Source of the DNA: CAJXMH01 sp040220135
GTDB taxonomy: Bacteria; Bacteroidota; Bacteroidia; Flavobacteriales_E; Vicingaceae
DNA: 64,000 nt
NCBI GenBank assembly: GCA_040220135.1
Contig: JAVJTT010000009.1
Span: 248,001 to 312,000 of the forward strand
Reading direction: 5' to 3'
Shown here: positions 1-8,291 of the stretch, one piece after another
Layout of the letters: every line of letters begins with the position of its first letter
Numbering within the stretch: position 1 is the first letter of the stretch
The notes under the pieces: generated by a model
What the model was told of the DNA's origin: nothing
Databases searched by the model: none
Seen by the model: the letters and a program-made list of their open reading frames with translations, nothing else
Program-made: the position numbers and the translations under genes

Positions 1-2
1 AT

Positions 3-140
3 ATTCCCTATTCAAAAGCATTAGCTGCAGGCAAAAAACAACAAGCAATAATGGAAAAAGTAATGAGCCGCAATGACATTGAAGAAAAGTGGGATAGCCA
101 AGAGGTAGAGAATGAGATACTGGAAGCCATTGAAGCTTAA
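3..140 (+). CDS. C-terminal fragment of an unidentified protein (cut by window edge)
   Basis: An open frame enters from the left edge and ends at TAA (138-140). The 45 visible residues are hydrophilic and helix-prone, rich in Lys and Glu, and finish in an acidic tail (EILEAIEA). They show no signal peptide, membrane segment or motif I recognise, so no function is assigned. The next gene starts only 7 bases after this stop, so the two may be co-transcribed. The full-length protein lies outside the window. Confidence 0.6.
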   Translation: MPYSKALAAGKKQQAIMEKVMSRNDIEEKWDSQEVENEILEAIEA

Positions 141-147
141 TAAGAAC

Positions 148-936
148 ATGATCAAACACATCTTTGCAGCTTTATTCCTTTTTTGTTGGCTTGGATCCGT
201 TAAGGCTCAACTGAACAATGACGTTTTTCCATTAAACAGAGAGTTTTATCCCAATGGATTTTACATAGCTCCTGCACTTACCTATAACTTTCCTTGGCAA
301 GAAGAAAGTGGAGAGTTTCAAGTTTCTGATAGCCTTTATCAATATGAAAATCTCGGTAGTGGCAAATTCTCTTATGGCTTTGAGCTAGGAATGTATCAAA
401 CCTTTAAAAAAGCAATTTTGATTGATTACATCGAAGGTGGCGTTACGTACCGTAGATTTGAGGGAAAAGGTGAGCACGACGGCACTTTACAGACATCTGA
501 TACTACGAGCCGTTTTTCTTCGAATAACACTTTTAGTTACACTCAAATTGGGGGTGTTTTCAGAGCGGTACGAGCTGACCAATTGGGGCGTTACACTTTT
601 TTGAATACAGCTATAGGAGTTAATGCCGGTTATCGGTTATCGCATGAAACGGAATCTTCTACCCTTTACCCCAATGCTTACGAAAATGAACCAAAAGAAT
701 TGTTTACCCAGGCTCACTTTCAAATAGGATTAGGAATCAGACTAACGGAGCTAGTGCTCTTTATCCCTTCTATTGAAGTACCTTTTATGAACCTCACTCC
801 TTTTGAGCCATTAGACCCTCGATTTGACGCCATTGGCAATAAAAGACATCCTGTACTTTTCAGCCTAAAGTTTATGTTCTTAAAAAAAGACCCCATGAAC
901 TGCAATGCCCCTACCTACGAGGGAATACCTCAGTAA
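148..936 (+). CDS. Secreted outer-membrane beta-barrel-like protein
   Basis: The product is 262 aa. I chose the ATG at 148 rather than the upstream in-frame ATG at 112, because 148 places a clean signal peptide at the very start (MIKHIFAALFLFCWLGSVKAQ, cleavage after Ala) and lies just after the preceding stop. The mature part alternates aromatic and polar residues, with repeated Gly/Tyr strands (FYIAPALTYNF, GYRLSHETES, FQIGLGIRLTELVLFIPSIEVPF), as in small outer-membrane barrels. It ends with a short tail (MNCNAPTYEGIPQ) after the last strand. I recognise no named family. It converges with the next gene with a single base between the stops, leaving no room for a terminator. Confidence 0.7.
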   Translation: MIKHIFAALFLFCWLGSVKAQLNNDVFPLNREFYPNGFYIAPALTYNFPWQEESGEFQVSDSLYQYENLGSGKFSYGFELGMYQTFKKAILIDYIEGGVTYRRFEGKGEHDGTLQTSDTTSRFSSNNTFSYTQIGGVFRAVRADQLGRYTFLNTAIGVNAGYRLSHETESSTLYPNAYENEPKELFTQAHFQIGLGIRLTELVLFIPSIEVPFMNLTPFEPLDPRFDAIGNKRHPVLFSLKFMFLKKDPMNCNAPTYEGIPQ

Positions 937-937
937 G

Positions 938-1570
938 CTAAAAGAAAGGGTTGTAGCTTTTTTCGTAACCAATATTAGTTTCAGGCCCGTGGCCCGAATA
1001 CACGGTGATCTCAGGATCTAAGGTAAAAACCTTTTCCTTTATCATTTTCAAGAGTTGATCGTGATTACCACCCGGTAAATCCGTTCGACCTATGCTTCCT
1101 CTGAAAAGTACATCACCTCCGATCATTACTTTTTCTTTCTGATTAATAAAAACCACATGCCCCGGAGCATGGCCTGGCACATGCAACACTTCAAGTTTGG
1201 TGTTTCCAAAAACCACAGACTCACCCTCTACCAATTCCTTTTTTGGCTTTGGTGATTCTTCATAGTTCAGCCCATAGGTTTCTCCCCAACGACCTGCTGC
1301 CTCTAAAATAGGAAAATCCAGTTCATGCAATTCAAGCTCTAGCTTATACTTTTGATGAACAAATTGATTTCCAAACACATGATCAATGTGGGCATGGGTG
1401 TTAAGCAAACGAACTGGCTCAAGCTCTTTTTCTTCAATAAAATCGCTTAACTCATTTCTCTCACTTTTATCATAACAGCCGGGATCTACCACCACCGCTT
1501 TTTTAGAATCATCGTAGAGCACATAGGTATTCTCTTGAAACGGATTAAAGGTGAACTTTTTAATTTGCAT
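938..1570 (-). CDS. MBL-fold metallohydrolase (glyoxalase II-like)
   Basis: This 210-aa cytoplasmic protein has the metallo-beta-lactamase fold. The metal motif THAHIDH lies at residues 58-64, followed by the downstream ligands in LHVPGHAPGHVV, the bridging Asp in GGDVLF and the last His in SGHGPE. It has the size and order of the single-domain hydroxyacylglutathione hydrolase-like family found throughout Bacteroidota, which lacks the C-terminal substrate domain of true glyoxalase II. The substrate is probably a thioester, but that is inference. A good -7 box lies about 20 bases upstream of the ATG. Confidence 0.85.
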   Translation of the reverse strand: MQIKKFTFNPFQENTYVLYDDSKKAVVVDPGCYDKSERNELSDFIEEKELEPVRLLNTHAHIDHVFGNQFVHQKYKLELELHELDFPILEAAGRWGETYGLNYEESPKPKKELVEGESVVFGNTKLEVLHVPGHAPGHVVFINQKEKVMIGGDVLFRGSIGRTDLPGGNHDQLLKMIKEKVFTLDPEITVYSGHGPETNIGYEKSYNPFF

Positions 1571-1592
1571 ACGGTAGTATTTGTTGAAAGAA

Positions 1593-1600
1593 CAAAACTA
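1593..1600 (-). promoter_or_regulatory. Bacteroidota -7 promoter box for the MBL hydrolase
   Basis: Read on the minus strand the site is TAGTTTTG, an exact match to TAnnTTTG. It lies 22 bases upstream of the start codon at 1570. No convincing TTG -33 box is seen at the usual distance. Confidence 0.45.
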
Positions 1601-1648
1601 AGGCTATCCCTATAAAATCTTTAATTTTATTCTTCTTTAAAAAGTATC

Positions 1649-4600
1649 TTGAGTCGGTTAAAAATCATATCCATTATATTGCTCTGCTTTCTCTTGTCGC
1701 TTTTCAGCGAAGAGGCAAAGGCTCAGTTTTACAATGGCACCCAAACCTCATTTGGAAAAAATAGAGTTCAGTATGATAAATTTGAATGGCAGTTCTATCG
1801 TTTCCGAAGTTTCGAAACCTATTTTTATACCGGTGGCAAAGAGCTAGCCCAACACACTGCCTACTATGCAAACCACCGTATTTCCGAGATTGAGAAGTTT
1901 CTTGATTTCTATCCTGAAGAGCGAATTCAGTTTATCATCTACAACAAACAATCTCACTTTAGGCAAAGTAACATCGGCTTAAGCACTACTCAGAATTACA
2001 ACATAGGTGGGGTTAGTCGAATTGTTGGCTCGAAGGTGTTTGTTTACTTTGAAGGCGATTATGCCAAATTTGAACAACAGCTAGACGCCGGTATTTATCG
2101 CGTCTTGATCTACCAAATGGTTTTTGGCGGAGATTGGAAACAGGTTCTTCGAAACTCTGCCCTACTAAGCTTGCCCGATTGGTACATTAATGGGTTGGTT
2201 TCTTACTTGGCTTATCCAAACGACCCTTTGATTAACAGCAGAATTAAAGATGGGATACAAAATGGAGATTTCGAAAGGTTTAACACCTTAACCAATGAGG
2301 AGGCAAGCATTGCCGGCCATGCCATCTGGCAATACGTGGCAGACACATACGGAGAAAAGGTAATCTCGGACATCTTATACATGACACAAGTTAATCGAGA
2401 AATTGACGATGGCTTTCTTTACGTGATTGGTATTCCTTTTGAAACGCTTTATCAAGAATGGTATAACAACTTTGAAGAAAAGTATAAAGCTGAAAGTAAA
2501 GGATTAAACGAGCTAGGTGAGAAAGTAGATTTTAAGGTTAGAAAGAGAAAACGCTATCAGAATTTCATTGAAGGTCCTAATCAGCGCTATCAAGTCTATA
2601 CTGAAAATAGGCTCGGCAAATACAAAATATACCTTTATGATAAAGAAACAGAAAAACGTAAAAAAATATTTAGAGCTGAGCAAAAGTTAGAACGCATTCA
2701 AGACTACAGCTATCCCATTACGGGCTTCCACCCAGATGGGAACCGCTTCAACTTCATTACAGAAGAAAAAGGAGACGTACTGCTCTACACCTATCAAATT
2801 AAAGAAGAGAAACTCTCAGTAAAACCAATACTGAAGCTAGAAAAGGTGTTGAGCTTTGACTACGCTCCTAATGGCAAGGAAATGGTTTTCTCTGCCATTT
2901 CAAAAGGACAGAGTGATTTGTATTTATACAACATGCTTGGTAACACCCAAAAGAAGTTGACTGATGATATTTACTCTGACACAAAACCAGTTTATAGTCA
3001 AAATGGAAGCAGTATCTATTTTTCTTCTGACCGCCCAAATGACAGTTTAAACCAAGAAAAAGAAAATGTAGATCGCTTTGATCATGAAAAAGACATTTTT
3101 GAATTTCGTCTAAACCGTGAAGCGCCGCTTTCTTTTGTTACCAATACAACCGAATTATCAGAGACGAATCCTATTGTTGCAGATAAACTCTATTACCTTT
3201 CCAATCAAGAAGGCGAAATACATCGGCACCATGCTGTGTATGATAGCTCAATTAGCAGTATTGACACTACCGTTAACTACCGCTATTACTATAAGCTAGA
3301 AGACAATGGCGCTTCAAAACGCAACATTCTTTTTCACAATAGTACTGATAGTAGCACTGTAAGCCAGTTGAGCTTCCTAAACAGTCAGTATCAATTATTT
3401 ACCAAGCCAACGAATGAGCAAGCTGCCCTGCTTACAGATGATAGAATAACGAAGGAAGTAAAAACATACGATAGTGATGGGAATACCCAACAATTCATTG
3501 CATTTGAGCAGCTTGAACCTTCAGAAGCAGAAGTAGATCCGTCAAATTATTCCTTTGATGGCAACACTCCCGCAAAACCAAAGTCATTAAGTCAAAAAGA
3601 CAAGGGTAGTGAACGGATTTCAACCGACTTAGAATTCCCAACGCAACGATTATACAAACTTAATTTTAGACCGGAAAACTCTGTACTTCAGCTCAACAAC
3701 AATTTCATTACCGGCCAATACCAAGTGTTTAATGGCGGGCCTTATACCAATCCCGGAGTAGGGGTAAACACCACCATCGGCATTGTAGACTTAATGGAAA
3801 ACCACAGGGTTTATGGCTCGTTTCGCTACAGTGGTGATTTGATCGAATACGGACTAAGCTATCAAAACCTAACGAAACGATTAGACAAGGAGTACACATT
3901 TAGTAGAAGAAGGTTGAGAAATGCAGATAACTTTAACCCCTTTGATCGGAAAACCTTGCAGGGGTCAGTGAGTTTGATTTGGCCCTTTAATGAGGTTATG
4001 AGTATTCGAGGCGTAGTTCAAGCTAGAAATGACAAAACAATCCCACTTTCAAGTGATCGCTTTAACCTGCAAAGAGATATCATAAATGAATATTGGGCAT
4101 CACTAAAAACGGCTTTTATCTTCGACAATACGAGAGACATAGCCTTAAATATTCGATATGGTACCCGTTATAAAATTTTCGCAGAGCAGTATCAACTTGT
4201 ATACAATGAGCTTGAAAACTCCCCTACTCAAGACCTAACTGTGGTTGGTTTCGATTTTCGACATTATCAAAAGATTCATCGCGAACTAATTGGAGTTTTC
4301 CGCACCGCAGGTAGCAAATCTTTTGGTAGCACACCCTTAATTTATTACTTAGGCGGGGTAGATGAATGGTGGCGTTCTGACATCTACAATGAAGACACCC
4401 CAATTGATTTTACTCAGAATTACGGTTTTCAGGCATTGGCCGCCAACATGAGAGGGTTCCTTCAGAACATTCGAAATGGGAACAACTTTGCCGTGGTCAA
4501 CACCGAAATCCGGTGGCCGGTATTTAGTTACTTTATTAATCGTCCCATTCAGTCTGATATTGTACGAAACTTCCAAATTGTTGGTTTTGGTGACTTGGGT

Positions 4601-4846
4601 ACTGCATGGGTAGGGGAAACTCCCTTTGCTGATGATAATCCGATAAATAATGAAGAACAGTTTTTTGGACAAGATTCAAAAGTAGTTTACGAGAACATTA
4701 ACGACCCTTTAGTAGCCGGCCTTGGCTTTGGTTTAAGAACAACACTTTTGGGGTATTTTGTGCGAGCCGATTGGGCTTGGGGTGTTCAAAATGGGTTTAT
4801 AGCAGACAAACCTTTATTCATGTTTTCTCTTAGTTTAGACATTTAA
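1649..4846 (+). CDS. Pseudo-peptidase / beta-propeller / Omp85-barrel fusion ('TolB-like' envelope protein)
   Basis: The product is 1065 aa with a signal peptide (cleavage near AKAQ, residue 26). Three parts can be seen. Residues 30-280 resemble a peptidase-MA (gluzincin) domain, with LPDWYINGLVSYLA matching the usual 'lPxWxxEGlaey' segment; the HExxH helix is replaced by GIYRVLIYQM and the third-ligand Glu by Asn, so it should be catalytically dead. Residues 300-500 carry TolB/PD40-type propeller blades (FDYAPNGKEMVFSA, PVYSQNGSSIYFSSDRP). Residues 680-1065 look like an Omp85/BamA barrel with the MRGF lid-loop motif and a final strand ending FSLSLDI. Translation must start at TTG: the in-frame stop is at 1622 and no ATG lies between. 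It probably sits in the outer membrane; its function is unknown. Confidence 0.7.
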   Translation: MSRLKIISIILLCFLLSLFSEEAKAQFYNGTQTSFGKNRVQYDKFEWQFYRFRSFETYFYTGGKELAQHTAYYANHRISEIEKFLDFYPEERIQFIIYNKQSHFRQSNIGLSTTQNYNIGGVSRIVGSKVFVYFEGDYAKFEQQLDAGIYRVLIYQMVFGGDWKQVLRNSALLSLPDWYINGLVSYLAYPNDPLINSRIKDGIQNGDFERFNTLTNEEASIAGHAIWQYVADTYGEKVISDILYMTQVNREIDDGFLYVIGIPFETLYQEWYNNFEEKYKAESKGLNELGEKVDFKVRKRKRYQNFIEGPNQRYQVYTENRLGKYKIYLYDKETEKRKKIFRAEQKLERIQDYSYPITGFHPDGNRFNFITEEKGDVLLYTYQIKEEKLSVKPILKLEKVLSFDYAPNGKEMVFSAISKGQSDLYLYNMLGNTQKKLTDDIYSDTKPVYSQNGSSIYFSSDRPNDSLNQEKENVDRFDHEKDIFEFRLNREAPLSFVTNTTELSETNPIVADKLYYLSNQEGEIHRHHAVYDSSISSIDTTVNYRYYYKLEDNGASKRNILFHNSTDSSTVSQLSFLNSQYQLFTKPTNEQAALLTDDRITKEVKTYDSDGNTQQFIAFEQLEPSEAEVDPSNYSFDGNTPAKPKSLSQKDKGSERISTDLEFPTQRLYKLNFRPENSVLQLNNNFITGQYQVFNGGPYTNPGVGVNTTIGIVDLMENHRVYGSFRYSGDLIEYGLSYQNLTKRLDKEYTFSRRRLRNADNFNPFDRKTLQGSVSLIWPFNEVMSIRGVVQARNDKTIPLSSDRFNLQRDIINEYWASLKTAFIFDNTRDIALNIRYGTRYKIFAEQYQLVYNELENSPTQDLTVVGFDFRHYQKIHRELIGVFRTAGSKSFGSTPLIYYLGGVDEWWRSDIYNEDTPIDFTQNYGFQALAANMRGFLQNIRNGNNFAVVNTEIRWPVFSYFINRPIQSDIVRNFQIVGFGDLGTAWVGETPFADDNPINNEEQFFGQDSKVVYENINDPLVAGLGFGLRTTLLGYFVRADWAWGVQNGFIADKPLFMFSLSLDI

Positions 4847-4849
4847 ATC

Positions 4850-5224
4850 ATGAACATGTCAACAATAATTATTTTAATCGTAATTGGCATTTTTGCCGGA
4901 ATTTTAAGCGGAATGATTGGGGTAGGTGGAGGAATCATTATTGTGCCCGCCCTTGTTTATTTTTTAGGCATGAGCCAACATGGAGCACAGGGCACCAGCC
5001 TAGCATTAATGCTCCCTCCCATTGGGGTTCTGGCCGCTATGAACTATTACAAAGCAGGGAGCTTAAACCTAAAGTACGCCATGGTGATTGCATCTGCATT
5101 CATAATCGGTGGCTACATTGGCTCTAAGATCTCACTCATTTACATCAGCGAGGGACTTATGAAGAAAATTTTTGGCTCCATCATGTTAGTAGCCGCCATT
5201 AAGCTCATCTTCTTTTCCAAGTAG
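4850..5224 (+). CDS. Half-size TauE/SafE-family membrane protein
   Basis: This is a 124-aa hydrophobic protein with about four membrane segments. It carries the TauE/SafE (DUF81) signature GMIGVGGGIIIVPALV near residue 22 and a second conserved patch GTSLALMLPP. Normal family members are about 250 aa and contain two such repeats; this one holds a single repeat and ends in an ordinary stop, so it may work as a dimer. The family exports sulfite or other organic or sulfur anions, but the substrate here is unknown. It sits 3 bases after the previous gene and 2 bases before the next, so the three are probably one transcript. Confidence 0.8.
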   Translation: MNMSTIIILIVIGIFAGILSGMIGVGGGIIIVPALVYFLGMSQHGAQGTSLALMLPPIGVLAAMNYYKAGSLNLKYAMVIASAFIIGGYIGSKISLIYISEGLMKKIFGSIMLVAAIKLIFFSK

Positions 5225-5226
5225 CT

Positions 5227-6420
5227 ATGAAGGTGAAGTCAAAAGAAATAAAGCAACTGGCAGAGCAATATTTTGAAGAGGTGTTGGAGATCAGAGAACA
5301 CTTGCACCAACACCCTGAACTTTCTTTTGAAGAGTTTGAGACTTCGAAATACCTCAAGTCTAAACTAAACGAATGGGGCATTTCAATTGATGCAGAATGG
5401 GTAAAAACCGGTTTTTCAGTAGTGCTAGAAGGTAAGGAAGCCGGCCCAACGATTGCCCTAAGGGCTGACTTAGATGCCTTGCCTATTCAAGAACAGAATG
5501 AAACCCCCTATCGATCTAAAAACCAAGGAAAAATGCATGCATGCGGTCATGATGTGCATGCAGCTTGTTTGATGGGGGTAATTAAAATTTTAAACAATTG
5601 CCGTAACCAATGGAATGGAAAAGTAGTTTGCTTTTTCCAAGCTGGTGAAGAAAAGCTACCTGGAGGAGCTTCGCTCATGATCAAAGAAGGGATTATTGAA
5701 AAGTATCAACCGGATACGATTCTTGCGCAACATGTTTACCCAGAGTTTGAAGTTGGAAATGTAGGCTTCCGAAAGGGCATGTACATGGCTTCTGCAGATG
5801 AGATATACCTCACTGTAAAAGGCAAAGGAGGGCATGCTGCCCTACCCCATAATAACGTTGACACGATTGTTATGGCTTCTTCTCTGATAGTTAACTTGCA
5901 GCAGCTTTCCAGTCGCATAGCACCCCCCACTATACCTACTGTTCTTTCGTTTGGTAAAATTGAAGGCCTGGGTGCAACCAATGTAATTCCCGATGAAGTA
6001 AAAATTGAAGGTACCTTGAGAACCATGAATGAAGAGTGGCGCTCTATCTACCACAAAAAGATTGCTACTATTTGTAAGAGCACTACTAAATCAATGGGCG
6101 GTAGCTGTGATGTAGACATAAGAAAAGGCTATCCGTTTCTAGTAAATGACGACAATGCCACAGCATTGAGTCAGCAGGCCGCTATAGAATACTTAGGCAC
6201 CGATAAGGTTCACGAACTAGACTTGCGTATGACAGCCGAAGACTTTGCGTATTTCTCTCAACATGCTAAGGTTTGCTTTTACCGCTTGGGAGTAGGAAAT
6301 CAAGCAAAAGGAATAAAGCATAGTGTTCATCACCCAAGATTTGACATTGATCCAAACGCCTTGAAAGTCGGAAGCGGCCTAATGGCTCAAATAGCGCTTC
6401 ACCATCTGGCATCCAATTAG
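5227..6420 (+). CDS. M20-family amidohydrolase (N-acyl amino acid / hippurate hydrolase type)
   Basis: The product is 397 aa, cytoplasmic, with no signal peptide. The dinuclear metal site of the M20D group is visible: ACGHDVH (Cys106, His108), GEEKLPGG with the catalytic Glu pair, a His in AQHVYPEFEVG, and MTAEDFAYF near the C-terminus. The lid-domain motif GKGGHAALPH sits in the middle. Family members remove acyl groups from N-acyl amino acids or related amides. It follows the half-size TauE/SafE gene directly. Its stop interlocks with the stop of the convergent lipoprotein gene (shared TTAG). Confidence 0.88.
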   Translation: MKVKSKEIKQLAEQYFEEVLEIREHLHQHPELSFEEFETSKYLKSKLNEWGISIDAEWVKTGFSVVLEGKEAGPTIALRADLDALPIQEQNETPYRSKNQGKMHACGHDVHAACLMGVIKILNNCRNQWNGKVVCFFQAGEEKLPGGASLMIKEGIIEKYQPDTILAQHVYPEFEVGNVGFRKGMYMASADEIYLTVKGKGGHAALPHNNVDTIVMASSLIVNLQQLSSRIAPPTIPTVLSFGKIEGLGATNVIPDEVKIEGTLRTMNEEWRSIYHKKIATICKSTTKSMGGSCDVDIRKGYPFLVNDDNATALSQQAAIEYLGTDKVHELDLRMTAEDFAYFSQHAKVCFYRLGVGNQAKGIKHSVHHPRFDIDPNALKVGSGLMAQIALHHLASN

Positions 6421-7274
6421 TCTACGACAATAACGCAGTACTTGCTTGCTCGCCAAAAATCTTTTGGGTTTTTAATCACCAAACTATCTACTCCATCATT
6501 TCCCATAAATTCATAGGAACCGGTAGGGTGGTTGGTAATTAGCTTTGCTTTATCGGCATAGATCAAAAATGAGGACTGCTCCCGTATGTCAATCTTGCTG
6601 AAGTATTCTTTATTGAAATTATCTTTCAATTCTTTGTTTTTTCCCAGTCCAAGAAAGCCACCTTCCTTTGTCAAAACGTTTTTTTCTTTTAGTTCTTTGT
6701 AAGTGCCATAAGCGTAATAAGCCGTATTCAACTTCTCGGTTTGATCTTCAATTTTTTGCTCTTTCATTTGATTGCTAAACTGAAGTGAGTCAAGCATAAA
6801 ATACAATTGACCCATTTCTACTTTATTATTGGCCAAGATTTTATTCAAACGCTCAATTTCTTTGTTCTTACTCTCTATTTGTTGGTTTAACTTTTGTATC
6901 ATCTGATTGAACTCTGAAAGCTCAATCTTAGAAGCTTTTAATCTTTCATTCAAACTCTTAATTAGTTGTTTATTCCTTTCCATTAACTCATTGATTCCTT
7001 CTATGTCTTCGTTGATGGCCTGTTTATAGCTTTCGAGGTCTTGCCTATCATCAGCAGAGCGAAATCTCATTTTACCTTCTCTCTCATTAATGGCTGTTAA
7101 GTTTTCTTGAATCTGATTAAATGCCCCTAACATTTCATTGAGCAGGCTGTCTTTCTGTTCAATCTGTTTCTTAGCCTGCTTATTCTTTTCACCTAGCTGT
7201 TCTACCTCTTGCTGGTTACAAGCAAGCAAAAAAAGTGCTGCTATTGCCAGGGTAATTATTTGATTGTTTATCAT
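6417..7274 (-). CDS. Coiled-coil lipoprotein
   Basis: This 285-aa protein has a lipoprotein signal with lipobox LLAC (Cys19). Residues 22-190 form a long heptad-rich coiled coil full of Lys, Glu, Gln and Asn. A small globular C-terminal domain follows, containing FSKIDIREQSSFLIYADKAK-like strands and the NHPTGSYEF motif. This layout matches a common Bacteroidota lipoprotein family; I recall similar proteins being called Cbp1-like adhesins, but that name is not established by this sequence. It is probably anchored in an envelope membrane. A strong promoter with both -33 and -7 boxes lies upstream. Confidence 0.7.
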   Translation of the reverse strand: MINNQIITLAIAALFLLACNQQEVEQLGEKNKQAKKQIEQKDSLLNEMLGAFNQIQENLTAINEREGKMRFRSADDRQDLESYKQAINEDIEGINELMERNKQLIKSLNERLKASKIELSEFNQMIQKLNQQIESKNKEIERLNKILANNKVEMGQLYFMLDSLQFSNQMKEQKIEDQTEKLNTAYYAYGTYKELKEKNVLTKEGGFLGLGKNKELKDNFNKEYFSKIDIREQSSFLIYADKAKLITNHPTGSYEFMGNDGVDSLVIKNPKDFWRASKYCVIVVD

Positions 7275-7290
7275 GCCATTAAGATTTATT

Positions 7291-7320
7291 CAAAGTTATA
7301 TTTATTGCTGTCATCACCAA
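7291..7320 (-). promoter_or_regulatory. Bacteroidota sigma-A promoter for the coiled-coil lipoprotein
   Basis: On the minus strand there is TTG (7320-7318), a 19-base spacer and TAACTTTG (7298-7291), which fits the TTG-N19-TAnnTTTG consensus. The start codon is 17 bases further on. This is the best complete promoter in the window. Confidence 0.6.
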
Positions 7321-7343
7321 GGTAGCAGCAGATTTAAATGTAT

Positions 7344-7351
7344 TACTTTTG
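7344..7351 (+). promoter_or_regulatory. -7 promoter box for the solute-binding protein gene
   Basis: TACTTTTG matches TAnnTTTG exactly and lies 15 bases upstream of the ATG at 7367. No TTG is found at the usual -33 distance. With the minus-strand promoter at 7291-7320 it makes a divergent promoter pair in the 92-base gap. Confidence 0.5.
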
Positions 7352-7366
7352 CGCAAAATTTAGACC

Positions 7367-8221
7367 ATGAAATTAAGAACAATCTTATTTGCACCATTAT
7401 TAATATTGGCAACTTCTGCTTTCTCACAATTTGCCGATCAAAAATTTTGGGAAGAAACAAAAGAGGGCGACAAAGTTGAACTCAACGTTGTATACTGTGA
7501 AAATGAGCCCTTTGTTTATTCCGAAAAGGGGGAATTGAAAGGAATTGAAGTGGATATTTTGAACTACTTTGTAAAATGGGTTGAGGAAGAGAAAGGAATA
7601 AAAATTAAGCTTGTTTACCAAGAACCTCAAACTTTTGAAAAGCTTTTAAAGCATATTGAGCTTGGAAAAAAGAATACCATAGGCTTAGGGTCTGTTACCG
7701 TAACGGAAAAAAGAAAAGAAAGATTTTCCTTCACTGCCCCCTACTTGAGAAATGTATCAGTACTGATTACCAATGGCGGCTTACCAACCGTTCGATCTGA
7801 AGAAGACCTTGAAAATCTGGTCAATGGCTATTATGCCGTTACCGTTAAGGGTTCTTTACATGCTTCTCACCTTAATGATTTAAGAAATAAGTATCGGGCA
7901 AATGAGAATACCATTCGATATGTGAAAGATCAAAATGCGGTTATCCGAGAAGTAGCGAATAGTGCCCGCTATTACGCCTATGTTGACATAATCAATTTTT
8001 GGAAATACATGAAGAATAGTGACAAATATGTTAAAGTGCATAAAAACGCCAACATAAGAAATGAGTTTTTCGGTTTAATCTTCCCTAATTCTTCAGGTTG
8101 GTTAAACCCTTTTAATGAGTTTATGGAAAGTGGTTTTGGTTTTACAGCTACCAAAGACTACCACGAAATCTTAGAAAAGCATTTAGGTTATGAGGTAATT
8201 GAAACTGTAGAGTTGGATTAA
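7367..8221 (+). CDS. Periplasmic solute-binding protein (SBP_bac_3, amino-acid-binding type)
   Basis: The product is 284 aa with an N-terminal signal peptide ending near SAFSQ. The rest matches family 3 extracellular solute-binding proteins: LNVVYCENEPFVYSEKGELK and GIEVDIL near the N-terminus, a middle TEKRKERFSFTAPYL motif, and the late FGLIFP...LNPFNEFM segment. Such proteins usually bind polar amino acids in the periplasm. No ABC permease or ATPase gene is near, so it may be an orphan binding protein or feed a sensor. A strong bidirectional terminator follows the stop. Confidence 0.8.
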   Translation: MKLRTILFAPLLILATSAFSQFADQKFWEETKEGDKVELNVVYCENEPFVYSEKGELKGIEVDILNYFVKWVEEEKGIKIKLVYQEPQTFEKLLKHIELGKKNTIGLGSVTVTEKRKERFSFTAPYLRNVSVLITNGGLPTVRSEEDLENLVNGYYAVTVKGSLHASHLNDLRNKYRANENTIRYVKDQNAVIREVANSARYYAYVDIINFWKYMKNSDKYVKVHKNANIRNEFFGLIFPNSSGWLNPFNEFMESGFGFTATKDYHEILEKHLGYEVIETVELD

Positions 8222-8235
8222 AACTAGAACTATTG

Positions 8236-8275
8236 AGCATAAAAAAAGCAGCTTTGAAGCTGCTTTTTTTATGCT
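8236..8275. terminator. Bidirectional intrinsic terminator
   Basis: A long near-perfect hairpin with arms 8236-8254 and 8257-8275 has a GCAGCTT/AAGCTGC core, flanked by A7 on the left and T7 on the right. It lies between the convergent solute-binding protein and tonB genes and can end transcription from both sides. Confidence 0.85.
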
Positions 8276-8291
8276 TTTGATCTAATTATTA

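Noticed and set aside
112..147. Upstream ATG that would lengthen the first barrel gene
   Set aside because: It lies inside the preceding coding region and would add 12 charged residues before the signal peptide.
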